A stretch of DNA of 50,736 bases from an uncultured Eubacteriales bacterium (lineage in GTDB: Bacteria; Bacillota; Clostridia; Christensenellales; CAG-314), in NCBI GenBank assembly GCA_900544545.1, contig UQVY01000014.1, positions 1 through 50,736 of the forward strand, given 5' to 3'. A program made the translations under genes and the position numbers. Of this stretch, positions 37,502 through 46,370 are shown one piece after another. The notes below the pieces were generated by a model. That model saw only the letters and a program-made list of their open reading frames with translations, was not told where the DNA came from and did no database searches. Numbering within the stretch: the first letter of the stretch is position 1; the number at the start of each line of letters is the position of its first letter.

Positions 37502-38824
37502 ATGAAGTACGATTACAGTGACAAATTGATAACGACGCAGCAAGCCCTCGATATGGTGCAGGACGGCTACGACATCGCGACGGGACTCGGTCCTTCGACG
37601 GCGAGAGATTTCTTCGGTCAGCTCCATACCATCGCGGACAGAATCGAACACGTCGACGTCGAAATTACCCTTATTCTCGACGCCTTTCCCTATCTGACCG
37701 ACCCGAAATGCAAGGGCAAGTTCCGCTCGGAAGGTTTCTTCCTTACTCCTCCCCTCAGAGGCGGCGTCGCGACTAACGGAAACGTTTATTACGTTCCCAC
37801 GCACCTTTCCGCCTGCTCCAAAAACAGGCTCTATTACAGACACCCCGATATGTACGTGGGCGCGGCGAGTATGCCCGACGAAAACGGAAACATCAGTCTG
37901 TCGCTGAGCAACTGCCACGAAATGCAGTTCCTTAACGCGTCGAGAATCAAAATCCTCGAAATCAACCCCAATATGCCCTTCCTTCAGGGAGACCATATCG
38001 TAAATATCAGGGATATAGATTACGTTATCGAATCGGATTACCTTCCCCCCGTATCGGCGGACGCTCCCTCCAACGAAAAGGACAGAATCATCGGTAAGCT
38101 CATCGCAGACCAGATCCACGACGGAGATACCATTCAGCTCGGTATAGGCGGAATCCCCAACGCGGTCTCGGACGCCCTCTACGGAAAGAAACACCTCGGC
38201 GTACATACAGAGCTCTTTACGACGGGTATGATGAAGCTTATGAAGGCGGGCGTCATCGACAACACGATGAAAACCCTTCATAACGGTAAGATAGAAACCG
38301 TGTTCGTTATGGGTACGGAGGAGCTTTATCAGTTCGTCAGGGACAACCCAGATATAGTCGAGGTCCGCGACGCGGCTTATACCAACAATCCTTACGTCAT
38401 CGCGCAGAACGATAATATGGTTTCCATAAACACCACCATAGAGGTCGATATCACCGGTCAGTGTTGCAGCGAAAGCATAGGCGGAAGGCTCTTTTCAGGT
38501 ACGGGCGGACAAGCCGATACCGCAAGAGGAGCACAGCTCGCCAAGGGCGGAAGATCCTTTATCGCGCTCTATTCCACGGCTATGGTCAAGAACAAGAACG
38601 GCGAAAGAGAGGAAATCAGCAAAATCGTTTCCTGCCTTAAACCGGGCGCGGGAGTTTCCCTTCAGAGAAACGATGCGGATTATATCGTAACCGAATACGG
38701 TATCGCCCACCTCAAGGGCGCCTCCATAAAGGACAGAGTCGAAAAGCTCATCGCGATCGCTCACCCGAAGTACAGAGAACAGCTCAGAAGAGAAGCCTTC
38801 GAGTACGGAATCATCACCGAATAA
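37502..38824 (+). CDS. Butyryl-CoA:acetate / 4-hydroxybutyrate CoA-transferase
   Basis: 440 residues of the acetyl-CoA hydrolase/transferase family (class I CoA-transferases). It moves CoA between a C4 acyl-CoA and acetate. Marks are GLGPSTARDFF, QLGIGGIPNAVSDAL, the catalytic glutamate E237 in LGVHTELFTTGM, and IEVDITGQCCSESIGG followed by SGTGGQADTARGA. The family is clear, but butyryl-CoA versus 4-hydroxybutyryl-CoA cannot be decided. No butyrate pathway genes lie in the window. The ATG at 37502 has AGAGGT 6 nt upstream; an in-frame TTG overlapping the pfkA stop lacks one. A strong terminator follows. Confidence 0.9.
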   Translation: MKYDYSDKLITTQQALDMVQDGYDIATGLGPSTARDFFGQLHTIADRIEHVDVEITLILDAFPYLTDPKCKGKFRSEGFFLTPPLRGGVATNGNVYYVPTHLSACSKNRLYYRHPDMYVGAASMPDENGNISLSLSNCHEMQFLNASRIKILEINPNMPFLQGDHIVNIRDIDYVIESDYLPPVSADAPSNEKDRIIGKLIADQIHDGDTIQLGIGGIPNAVSDALYGKKHLGVHTELFTTGMMKLMKAGVIDNTMKTLHNGKIETVFVMGTEELYQFVRDNPDIVEVRDAAYTNNPYVIAQNDNMVSINTTIEVDITGQCCSESIGGRLFSGTGGQADTARGAQLAKGGRSFIALYSTAMVKNKNGEREEISKIVSCLKPGAGVSLQRNDADYIVTEYGIAHLKGASIKDRVEKLIAIAHPKYREQLRREAFEYGIITE

Positions 38825-38836
38825 CGCGGAATAATC

Positions 38837-38865
38837 ACGCCCGACCGAAAATCGGGCGTTTTTTT
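38837..38865 (+). terminator. Terminator of the pfkA/CoA-transferase operon
   Basis: ACGCCCGA and TCGGGCGT form a perfect 8-bp stem with a 7-nt loop and a run of seven T's. Confidence 0.9.
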
Positions 38866-38952
38866 AAACCAAGCCGCCTCGCGAGGGCGAATTAACGGTG
38901 ATTTCACAATATCGGTGTATAAAAAAGAAAAAGCTTTTAAACGGAGGTTGTG

Positions 38953-39636
38953 ATGTTCAGAATTTTAGTGGTGGAGGACGACAGGAATCTTCAGCAGCTG
39001 ATGAAGGCGTTCCTCGAAAAGGCGTCTTACGAAGTCAATTGCGCCTCGGACGGCGTTCACGCTCTCGATATGCTCGAGCAGAAGCAGTACGATCTCGTGG
39101 TTACGGATCTTATGATGCCGGAAATGGACGGCTACGAGCTTTCCAAACAAATCAAGAAACATACGCAGATCCCTATAATTATGGTTACGGCGAAGGAAGA
39201 GCTGGTGGACAAGAAAATGGGCTTTTCGGTCGGAGCGGACGATTATATGGTCAAGCCCATAGAATTCGAAGAGCTTCTTCTCCGCATATCCGCGCTTCTC
39301 AAGAGATATAAGCTCGCGAGCGAAAGAGTCATAGAAATAGGCGATACGATCGTCGACTACAACAGTATGACCGTTACCGTCAAAAACGTCAAGACCGTAG
39401 AGCTTACGAAAAAGGAATTCCAGCTCCTCTTCAAGCTTTTAAGCTCCTCGGGAAGAATCTTCACACGCAGTCAGCTTATGGACGATATATGGGGCTACGA
39501 GAGCGAAAGCGAGGAAAGAACGGTGGACGTTCATATCAGAAGAATAAGAGAAAAACTGGATTTCGTTACCGATTTCGAACTCGTAACGATAAGAGGCCTC
39601 GGCTATAAAGCCGTGAGAAAGGATCAGAAACAGTAA
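38953..39636 (+). CDS. OmpR-family response regulator, orphan
   Basis: 227 residues. The receiver domain (1-118) has the acidic pocket Glu8/Asp9/Asp10, phosphoacceptor Asp52 in VVTDLMMPEMDG, and the conserved Lys in ADDYMVKPIEF. The C-terminal winged helix (about 130-222) has VELTKKEFQLLFKLL, RSQLMDDIWG and TVDVHIRRIREKL. No histidine kinase gene is adjacent; the next gene, 57 bp on, is a cardiolipin-synthase-like gene. Either the kinase is elsewhere or the regulator acts with a membrane-lipid function here. The ATG at 38953 (GGAGGT 4-5 nt upstream) is preferred to the GTG one codon before. Confidence 0.93.
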   Translation: MFRILVVEDDRNLQQLMKAFLEKASYEVNCASDGVHALDMLEQKQYDLVVTDLMMPEMDGYELSKQIKKHTQIPIIMVTAKEELVDKKMGFSVGADDYMVKPIEFEELLLRISALLKRYKLASERVIEIGDTIVDYNSMTVTVKNVKTVELTKKEFQLLFKLLSSSGRIFTRSQLMDDIWGYESESEERTVDVHIRRIREKLDFVTDFELVTIRGLGYKAVRKDQKQ

Positions 39637-39693
39637 GACGGATATTATCCTCTATGCGTGCGTCGGGGAGTATCTGCCGGACGGGAACGTTTT

Positions 39694-41250
39694 ATGAAGG
39701 ATTTCGAAAACAAGAACAGGAGGCTCAGTCCCGTCAACATAGGGCTGCGCGTCCTGAACATAATAATCAAATGTATTTTCGCCGTGGTCATACTGGCTTT
39801 TCAGATCGCGGTGATTTACCTTACGGTTTTTTATCCTCTCCGTCAGCCCTGGCTCAATACCGTCAGCGGAATTCTCGCGGCGGTCTCGGCCTGTTACGTA
39901 TACTGGAACGATCAGAATACGTCGTATAAGATTCTCTGGATAATAGTCATAATCATTCTCCCGATAGCAGGAACTACGCTTTATCTGCTTTACGGCGGCG
40001 GAAAATCCGCTCCGCAGAGGAGACAGAGAAAAGCCGACAGCCTTTATCTCCCGATGGTCCCGAAAAACGATTCCGTTCTCCGAATAAAGGACAATTCCGC
40101 GAGGAAAACCGCAAGGACTATTAAGTTTCTTTCGGGATTTCCGTGCTATAAGGGCGCGGAGGTCACTTATTTCGGCGACGGGACGCCCCTCCATCTCGAT
40201 ATGCTCGGAAATCTCGCAAAAGCCGAGAAGTACGTCTTCCTCGAAAGCTTTATAATCGCGGACGGCAGGCTGTGGAACGAGATTTCCTCCGTTCTCGAGG
40301 AGAGAGCCGAAAAGGGAGTGAAAATCTATATTCTTTTCGACTCCTTCGGAAGCTTCGGAAGACTCTCGAGCAAGTCGGTCAAGAAGCTTTACAGGCATAA
40401 GAACGTGAAAATCGTAGGCTTCAATCCCGTCGGAATAAAGCTCACGCCCGCGCTCAATCACCGCGACCACAGGAAAATGGTCGTCATAGACGGGAAAATC
40501 GCCTATACCGGAGGAATCAATTTCGCCGACGAATACGTTCACTATATCGAAAAATACGGGTTCTGGAGAGATACCGGCATCAAAATAACCGGACAGGCTC
40601 TTTCGAGTTACGTCATTCTTTTCTGTCAGAACTGGTTTATGGCGACCAAAAGACTGCTCGATCCGCACGCCTTCCTCGTCGAAAATCCCGCGTCGGAAAA
40701 AGAGAATTTCGTTATGCCCTTCGGAGATTCGCCCGCGGACGACAGAAATCCCGCGTATAACTGCTGTATGTCGATGATTGAAAACGCAGCCGATACGCTG
40801 TATATTTCGACGCCGTATCTCATTATCGACGAGGAAATGATAGCCGCGCTTTGTCGGGCGGCGGCTTCGGGCGTGGACGTCAGAATCCTTACCCCGGGAA
40901 TACCCGACAAGAAGCTGGTTTATACCGTAACGAGAAGTCATTACGGAAAGCTTCTCAAAAACAAAGTGAAAATCTACGAGTTCACCCCGGGCTTCAATCA
41001 CTCGAAGATGATTCTCGCCGACGGGAAAAACGCTCTCGCAGGCTCTATCAATCTCGACTATCGGAGCCTTCTTCTGCACTACGAGACGGGAACGTTCATT
41101 TCGGGCGACGAATGTACGGCGGAAATGAAAAAAGACTTCCTCGAAGCCGTCAAACTCTCTCACGAGGTGACCGAGGAGGAATACGAGGCACGCCCGTTCT
41201 ACGTGAAGGCGGCGCAGTTCGTCCTTCACCTCATAGCTCCGCTTCTGTAA
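39694..41250 (+). CDS. cls: Cardiolipin synthase-like phospholipase D family protein
   Basis: 518 residues. Two or three N-terminal membrane helices (about 15-100) precede two PLD domains, each with an HKD motif: NHRDHRKMVVIDG (His259, Lys261, Asp266) and NHSKMILADG (His436, Lys438, Asp443). Downstream GSINLD and GGINFAD strands complete the sites. It condenses phosphatidylglycerol to cardiolipin at the membrane. The start is uncertain: the ATG at 39694 has only GGGAAC upstream, while a GTG at 39658 would add 12 residues. It follows the response regulator at 57 bp and is probably in the same transcript. Confidence 0.9.
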   Translation: MKDFENKNRRLSPVNIGLRVLNIIIKCIFAVVILAFQIAVIYLTVFYPLRQPWLNTVSGILAAVSACYVYWNDQNTSYKILWIIVIIILPIAGTTLYLLYGGGKSAPQRRQRKADSLYLPMVPKNDSVLRIKDNSARKTARTIKFLSGFPCYKGAEVTYFGDGTPLHLDMLGNLAKAEKYVFLESFIIADGRLWNEISSVLEERAEKGVKIYILFDSFGSFGRLSSKSVKKLYRHKNVKIVGFNPVGIKLTPALNHRDHRKMVVIDGKIAYTGGINFADEYVHYIEKYGFWRDTGIKITGQALSSYVILFCQNWFMATKRLLDPHAFLVENPASEKENFVMPFGDSPADDRNPAYNCCMSMIENAADTLYISTPYLIIDEEMIAALCRAAASGVDVRILTPGIPDKKLVYTVTRSHYGKLLKNKVKIYEFTPGFNHSKMILADGKNALAGSINLDYRSLLLHYETGTFISGDECTAEMKKDFLEAVKLSHEVTEEEYEARPFYVKAAQFVLHLIAPLL

Positions 41251-41260
41251 CGATGATTTC

Positions 41261-41284
41261 GCTCCGCACGGACGGAGCTTTTTT
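41261..41284 (+). terminator. Terminator after the cardiolipin synthase gene
   Basis: GCTCCG and CGGAGC form a 6-bp stem with a 6-nt loop, followed by six T's. Confidence 0.8.
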
Positions 41285-41469
41285 CGTTGAAGAGAGAAAA
41301 CGCGGATTCGCGATTCGGGAGTTTCTTCCGGAAGAGAAATCCGAGGTTTTCTTCGGCGAGCAGGGAGAGGATTCGTCCGAGAGAAGGCTTTTCGTCGTTT
41401 TTCGGGGTAAAGTCGTCCTGCCTATGCAATGCTTTAATGAAGTTGAGTTTTTTATTTGCGTCTTTTCGC

Positions 41470-41498
41470 TGTACAAAAAACGGTTTGTATGGTAGAAT
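41470..41498 (+). promoter_or_regulatory. Candidate promoter of the DUF1385-PrmC/prfA operon
   Basis: TGTACA, 17-bp spacer, TAGAAT preceded by TGG (extended -10). It lies 59 bp before the TTG start. Confidence 0.5.
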
Positions 41499-41520
41499 GT
41501 AGAAGCGGAGGTGTAAGCGT

Positions 41521-41547
41521 ATGCCGCCGCTATACGTGTTTTTGTGA
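41521..41547 (+). CDS. Possible 8-residue leader peptide (MPPLYVFL)
   Basis: A GGAGGTG ribosome site stands 6 nt before an ATG that opens ATG-CCG-CCG-CTA-TAC-GTG-TTT-TTG-TGA. This site is stronger than that of the following gene, and the frame is the same as the gene's, which starts 9 nt after the stop. It holds a Pro-Pro pair and a CTA codon that is rare in this genome. A leader for translational coupling or control is possible; chance is also possible. Confidence 0.35.
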   Translation: MPPLYVFL

Positions 41548-41556
41548 GGAATAGAT

Positions 41557-43446
41557 TTGGCTAAAACGAAAATAGGCGGTCAGGCTCTCATAGAAGGAGT
41601 TATGATGCGCGGAGAATCGGGAGCCGTCGCTATGGCGGTCCGCGATTCCAAGGGAAATATAATCGTCGAAACCGAAAGACTCGGAAAGCCTTCGGGCGCG
41701 AGAAAAATTCCGTTCGTCAGGGGATTCCTTAACCTCGTGGACAGTATGAAGAACGGAATGCGCTATATGATGAAGGCCGCGGGAGTCTGGGCGGGCGACG
41801 AGGAAGAGGTCAACGAAACCGAAGTCAGATCCGCGGGCTTTTTCGGAGTAATCCTCGGACTCGTTCTTGCGGTCGTTCTTTTTATACTCGTACCGGATTT
41901 TCTTACGCGGATTATCTTTAATCTCTGCGGCGGAGCCGTTTCGGGCGCGAATTTCGGAGAGGTCTGGAAAAGCCTTACGAGCAACGCGCTCATAGAAAGC
42001 TCGGGAGGAATGCTTTTCTGGGGAAATCTCGTAAAAGGGCTTATGAAAATCGCGATATTCGTCGTTTATCTCCTTGCGGTCACCCGTATGGAGGAGATGA
42101 AACGCGTTTTTATGTACCACGGCTCGGAGCATAAGACTATCAACTGCTTCGAACGGGAACTGCCCCTTACAGTCGAGAACGTTCAGAAATGCTCTACCTA
42201 TCACGACAGATGCGGCACGGCTTTTTTGTTTTTCGTAATAATCGTATCCATTCTCGTAACCTCGCTCGTCGAAATCCTCTTGAGGGGAGTTACCTCCTCG
42301 ATAGAAAGTCAGGGACTTAAAACGCTGTTCAGGGTATTCGTGAAGATTCTCTGTCTGGTCCCCGTCTCGTCGCTTTCCTACGAGCTTCTTATGTTCAACA
42401 GCCGTCATGACTGGTGGATACTGAAGCCGCTGAAGTGGCTGGGAAGGAGTATGCAGCTTCTTTCGACGAGGCAGCCCGACGACGATATGGTGGAGGTCGC
42501 CATAGCCGCCTTCAATACCGCCCTCAGAATGGACAGGGAACCCGATTTCCCGGGAATGAAATTCACGAAGGTCTGCGAGCTTCGGAAAGCCGCGAGGATT
42601 TACGCCGAAAAAAAGGGCGGAGATATCGCCGCGGTAGATTGGCTTCTGGCGGGAACTCTCGGAATCGGTCGTTCGGAACTGGCGCTCGACGGCGATTTCG
42701 TGGATTACAGGGTTTATCCCGGACTTATGGAGAATATAGCGAAAGTGGCGGAGGGTTATCCCGTTCAGTACATACTCGGAACGCAGCAGTTTTTCGACTA
42801 CGAATTCGAGGTCGATCCGTCGGTTCTTATTCCGCGCCCCGAAACCGAACTCCTTACCGAAAGAGCGATAAACTCTCTTGCCGAGGGAGAAACCGTCCTC
42901 GATTTGTGTACGGGAAGCGGCTGCATAGGAATAACGGTCGCTCTGAAAACGGGCGCGAAGGTCACGCTTTCGGATATCTCGGAGAAGGCTCTTTCGGTCG
43001 CGGAACGCAACGCGGAGAAACTCGGTGCGGACGTAAGAATCGTGAAATCGGATATGTTTGAAAACGTGGACGGGAAATTCGACGTAATCGTATCCAATCC
43101 CCCCTACGTGTCGGAGGAGGATATGAAAAAGCTCGATAAGTGCGTCCGAGAGGAGCCTTATTCCGCTCTCTTCGGCGGAAAGGACGGACTGGATTATTAT
43201 CGGATAATCGCGGAGGAAGCAGGAAAGCATCTCCGCGAAAAAGGAAAGCTTTTCCTCGAAACGGGAATCGGACAGTCGGAAGCCGTCAGGAAGCTTCTGG
43301 AGGAAAAGGGATTTTCGGTGAAGATTCATAAGGATTACCAAGGTACGGACAGAATCGTCGAAGCTTCGCTGAACGGGGAAAAGGAAGATTCTTCCGAAAA
43401 ATCGGACGGCGGAGAAAATTCCGCAAATGCGGAAGAGAGAAGTTGA
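41557..43446 (+). CDS. prmC: Fusion of DUF1385 membrane protein and release-factor methyltransferase PrmC
   Basis: 629 residues in two joined modules. Residues 1-310 are DUF1385 (YqhQ): KIGGQALIEGVMMRG, two hydrophobic segments (about 95-120 and 160-180), EHKTINCFE, STYHDRCGTAF and further membrane helices, ending LLSTRQPDDDMVEVAIAAF. Residues about 340-610 are PrmC, which methylates the GGQ glutamine of release factors: QYILGTQQFFDYEF, VLIPRPETELLTE, the SAM loop VLDLCTGSGCIGITVAL and the catalytic NPPY (514-517). These are normally two neighbouring genes. The start is TTG with GAGGA 6 nt upstream. The C-terminal tail is a short acidic Ser-rich run. prfA follows at 73 bp. Confidence 0.92.
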   Translation: MAKTKIGGQALIEGVMMRGESGAVAMAVRDSKGNIIVETERLGKPSGARKIPFVRGFLNLVDSMKNGMRYMMKAAGVWAGDEEEVNETEVRSAGFFGVILGLVLAVVLFILVPDFLTRIIFNLCGGAVSGANFGEVWKSLTSNALIESSGGMLFWGNLVKGLMKIAIFVVYLLAVTRMEEMKRVFMYHGSEHKTINCFERELPLTVENVQKCSTYHDRCGTAFLFFVIIVSILVTSLVEILLRGVTSSIESQGLKTLFRVFVKILCLVPVSSLSYELLMFNSRHDWWILKPLKWLGRSMQLLSTRQPDDDMVEVAIAAFNTALRMDREPDFPGMKFTKVCELRKAARIYAEKKGGDIAAVDWLLAGTLGIGRSELALDGDFVDYRVYPGLMENIAKVAEGYPVQYILGTQQFFDYEFEVDPSVLIPRPETELLTERAINSLAEGETVLDLCTGSGCIGITVALKTGAKVTLSDISEKALSVAERNAEKLGADVRIVKSDMFENVDGKFDVIVSNPPYVSEEDMKKLDKCVREEPYSALFGGKDGLDYYRIIAEEAGKHLREKGKLFLETGIGQSEAVRKLLEEKGFSVKIHKDYQGTDRIVEASLNGEKEDSSEKSDGGENSANAEERS

Positions 43447-43519
43447 ATCCGAAAGGTCGGACGGAGAAAGATTGCATTGAATCCGAACGGCAGCGGAATA
43501 TAAAGACAACGGGAGTAAT

Positions 43520-44593
43520 ATGCTGGGAAAATTAGACGCAATAAAGAAAAGATACGACTTTCTGACGGAGGAGATTAGCAAAGCCGAAGTCATCGCCCGT
43601 CAGGAGGAATGGAAAAAACTCGTGAAGGAACACAGTTCCCTTACGGATATAGTTGAAACTTACGACAAGTACAACGCGGCGAAGCAAGCCGTTTCCGATT
43701 CGGAGGAAATGCTTAAGTCCGAAACCGACAGGGATATGGTTTCTATGATAGAAGCCGAGATTCAGGACCTTAAAAAGCAGATGGTTTCGCTCGAGGAGGA
43801 AATGAAGGTCCTGCTTCTTCCCAAGGACCCCAACGACGACAAGAACATCATCATCGAAATCCGCGCGGGCGCCGGAGGAGAGGAGTCCTGCCTTTTCGCC
43901 TACGAGATAAGAAGAATGTATTATATGTTCGCCGAAAGACAGCACTGGAAAATAGAGGAAATCGGCGTAAACGAAACCGAACTCGGCGGAATAAAGGAAT
44001 GTTCCTTCACGGTCGTCGGAAACGGAGCGTACAGCAAACTCAAGTACGAGGGCGGAGTCCACAGAGTCCAGAGAGTCCCCGAAACCGAATCGCAGGGAAG
44101 AATCCATACCTCGACCATAACGGTTGCCGTTCTCCCGGAAGTCGAGGACGTCGATATAGTCATAGACGAAAAGGACCTCAAAATCGATACCTACAGAAGC
44201 GGCGGAGCGGGCGGTCAGCACGTCAATAAGACCGAAAGCGCGATAAGAATGACGCATATTCCGACGGGTATAGTCGTGGAGTGTCAGGACGAGAGAAGCC
44301 AGATCAAGAACAGAGATAAGGCTATGAAAGCGATGAAAAGCAAGCTTTACGACCACTTCAAGACCATATCCGACGCCGAATACGCCGAAACCCGCAAGAA
44401 TCAGGTGGGTTCTGGCGACAGAAGCGAAAGAATCAGGACCTATAATTTCCCGCAGGGAAGAGTTACAGACCACAGAATAGGTATGACCGTCTATTCCATA
44501 GAGGACTTTATGAACGGAGATATCGGCGGAATGGTAGAAGCTCTTCGTCTTGCCGATCAGGCGCGGAAGCTCCGGAGCGGCGACGAGGAATAA
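43520..44593 (+). CDS. prfA: Peptide chain release factor 1
   Basis: 357 residues. RF1 recognises UAA and UAG and releases the finished peptide. The codon-reading tripeptide is PET (187-189), at the PxT position that distinguishes RF1 from RF2's SPF. The peptidyl-hydrolysis GGQ is at 231-233 in SGGAGGQHVNKTESAIR, where Q233 is the substrate of the PrmC domain encoded just upstream. The C-terminal GSGDRSERIRTYNFPQGR and VTDHRIG motifs are intact. GGGAGTAAT precedes the ATG. Linkage with prmC is conserved across bacteria. Confidence 0.98.
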   Translation: MLGKLDAIKKRYDFLTEEISKAEVIARQEEWKKLVKEHSSLTDIVETYDKYNAAKQAVSDSEEMLKSETDRDMVSMIEAEIQDLKKQMVSLEEEMKVLLLPKDPNDDKNIIIEIRAGAGGEESCLFAYEIRRMYYMFAERQHWKIEEIGVNETELGGIKECSFTVVGNGAYSKLKYEGGVHRVQRVPETESQGRIHTSTITVAVLPEVEDVDIVIDEKDLKIDTYRSGGAGGQHVNKTESAIRMTHIPTGIVVECQDERSQIKNRDKAMKAMKSKLYDHFKTISDAEYAETRKNQVGSGDRSERIRTYNFPQGRVTDHRIGMTVYSIEDFMNGDIGGMVEALRLADQARKLRSGDEE

Positions 44594-44705
44594 TTCCCGA
44601 CAGTCAAAGACGAAGATAAGACAAAACAAGACAAATAAGATAAGGCGAAAAAGATAACATAACTCCGGATAAAGGAGTACGAATATAAAAACAAGAGGTA
44701 AGAAA

Positions 44706-45902
44706 ATGAAAGAACTTGCAAAGAGAGCGACTTCGGTCACTCCGTCGTTGACTCTGGCTATTACGGCACAGGCAAAAAAACTTAAAAGCGAAGGCGTCGA
44801 CGTCGTTGCGTTTACCGCGGGAGAACCCGACTGCAACACTCCGGCTTACATAGTAGCCGCGGCTAAAGAAGCTCTCGATAAAGGCTTTACGAAATATACT
44901 CCGGCAAGCGGAACTCTCGAACTCAGAACGGCCGTATGCGAAAAACTCGCGAGAGAAAACGGACTTTCCTACAAGCCCGAACAGATAGTCGTAAGCAACG
45001 GCGCGAAACAGAGCTTATATAACGTTTTTCAGACCATAATAGAAGAGGGCGACGAGGTTATCGTCGTGGCTCCTTTCTGGCTCACATATCCCGAACTCAT
45101 TAAAGTCAACGGGGGTACTCCCGTCATCGTATACGCCAGGGCGGAAAACGGATTCAGAATCTCCGCCTCCGAAATAGAAGCCGCTATTACCGCAAAAACC
45201 AAAGCCGTGGTATTCAATTCCCCCAACAATCCGACGGGCGCGGTCTATAACGAAGAAGAGCTTCGCGCGATTATGGACGTCTGCGTGAAGCACGACCTTT
45301 ACGTGGTTTCGGACGAAATCTACGAGAAGCTCATTTACAGCGGAAAACACGTTTCTCTCGCTTCCCTCGGCGAAAAAGCCTACGAGAGAACCTTCGTTAT
45401 CAACGGAATGAGCAAGGCTTACGCGATGACCGGCTGGAGAATAGGCTACGTGGCCGCTCCCGACGCGAGAACGGCTAAGCTTATGGGCGGCCTTCAGAGC
45501 CACGAAACCAGTAACCCCAACAGTATCGCACAGTACGCTTCGGTTACCGCGCTCAGTACGGGCGAGGAGGTAATCGACGGGATGGTCGCGCGTTTCGGAA
45601 GACGTCAGAAACTTATGTGGAAGGAGCTCGAAAGCGTTCCCTTCGTGGAAGTAGTGAAGGGCGACGGCGCGTTTTACGTTATGGTAAAGGTCAGCGGACT
45701 CTTCGGAAAACAGCTCGGAGGCTCGGTTCCGCAGACGGCTCTCGACGTAGCCAATCTTCTTATCGAAAAGGCGCACGTAGCCGTTATCCCCTGCGAAAGT
45801 TTCGGCGCGCCCGATTATATAAGACTGTCCTACGCGCTCGGCGAGGACGATATAGTCAAAGGCGTCGGAAGAATGGCGGAATTCTTCGGACAGGCTAAGT
45901 AA
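44706..45902 (+). CDS. Class I aminotransferase, aspartate aminotransferase type
   Basis: 398 residues of the PLP fold-type I family, subgroup I-gamma (AspB-like). It transfers the amino group between aspartate and 2-oxoglutarate; related enzymes use other substrates. Marks: FTAGEPDCNTP, VVSNGAKQSLYNV, FWLTYPEL, NSPNNPTGAVY, DEIYEKL, the PLP lysine K237 in GMSKAYAMTGWRIGY, and the substrate arginine in YIRLSYAL. ATG follows AAGAGGTAAGAAA. A 112-bp purine-rich gap separates it from prfA and the next gene starts 51 bp later. It could be part of the prfA transcript or have its own weak promoter. Confidence 0.93.
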   Translation: MKELAKRATSVTPSLTLAITAQAKKLKSEGVDVVAFTAGEPDCNTPAYIVAAAKEALDKGFTKYTPASGTLELRTAVCEKLARENGLSYKPEQIVVSNGAKQSLYNVFQTIIEEGDEVIVVAPFWLTYPELIKVNGGTPVIVYARAENGFRISASEIEAAITAKTKAVVFNSPNNPTGAVYNEEELRAIMDVCVKHDLYVVSDEIYEKLIYSGKHVSLASLGEKAYERTFVINGMSKAYAMTGWRIGYVAAPDARTAKLMGGLQSHETSNPNSIAQYASVTALSTGEEVIDGMVARFGRRQKLMWKELESVPFVEVVKGDGAFYVMVKVSGLFGKQLGGSVPQTALDVANLLIEKAHVAVIPCESFGAPDYIRLSYALGEDDIVKGVGRMAEFFGQAK

Positions 45903-45953
45903 GTATAACAATCGCCCGAGGGCGGTAATAAATAAAAGGAGATGACCTTAATT

Positions 45954-46370
45954 ATGATCAAATTATTTTGCGGCGAAAGAGGAAGCGGAAAAACTCAGAG
46001 AATGGTGGCGGACGCCAACGCTTTCGCCGAGGTAGCAAAAGGAAACGTCGTTTATCTCGATCGCGATTTCAACAGGATTCACGACGTAACCAGAAATATC
46101 AGACTCGTAAACGTCAAGGATTACGGAATTTCGGACGACGTTCAGCTCATCTCGTTCATAAAGGGGCTTATCGCGGGTAACGCCGACATACAGCGCATTT
46201 ATATCGACAGCATAGCCAAACTTACGGGAAAGAGCATATTCGACCTTAAAGATATGTTTAAGGAAATGGCTGAACTCAGCGGTCGTTTCGATACGGAATT
46301 CGTATTGACGGCAGAGGGAAGGAAAGAAGACCTCCCGCTCCCCCTTCAGGAATACGCAAATGAGCAATAA
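45954..46370 (+). CDS. Small P-loop NTPase-like protein, unknown function
   Basis: 138 residues. A Walker A motif lies at the very start (FCGERGSGKTQRM). A Walker B-like stretch follows (RIYIDSIAKLTG, hydrophobic then Asp), with an acidic helical region and a strand-like FVLTAEGRKEDLPLP near the end. The overall size is close to that of a single RecA-like or adenylate-kinase-like core, but no family is recognised. The ATG at 45954 has AGGAG 12 nt upstream; an in-frame ATG at 45942 touches that site and is unlikely. Its last codons overlap the next gene by 11 bp, so the two are translationally coupled and probably act together. Confidence 0.75.
   Translation: MIKLFCGERGSGKTQRMVADANAFAEVAKGNVVYLDRDFNRIHDVTRNIRLVNVKDYGISDDVQLISFIKGLIAGNADIQRIYIDSIAKLTGKSIFDLKDMFKEMAELSGRFDTEFVLTAEGRKEDLPLPLQEYANEQ

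Larger units (their letters stand above)
41285..41556. other. Gene-poor stretch before the DUF1385-PrmC gene
   Basis: It contains no credible protein gene apart from an 8-codon leader frame. It holds a plausible promoter at 41470-41498 and the leader of the downstream operon. The remainder is unremarkable. Confidence 0.55.
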
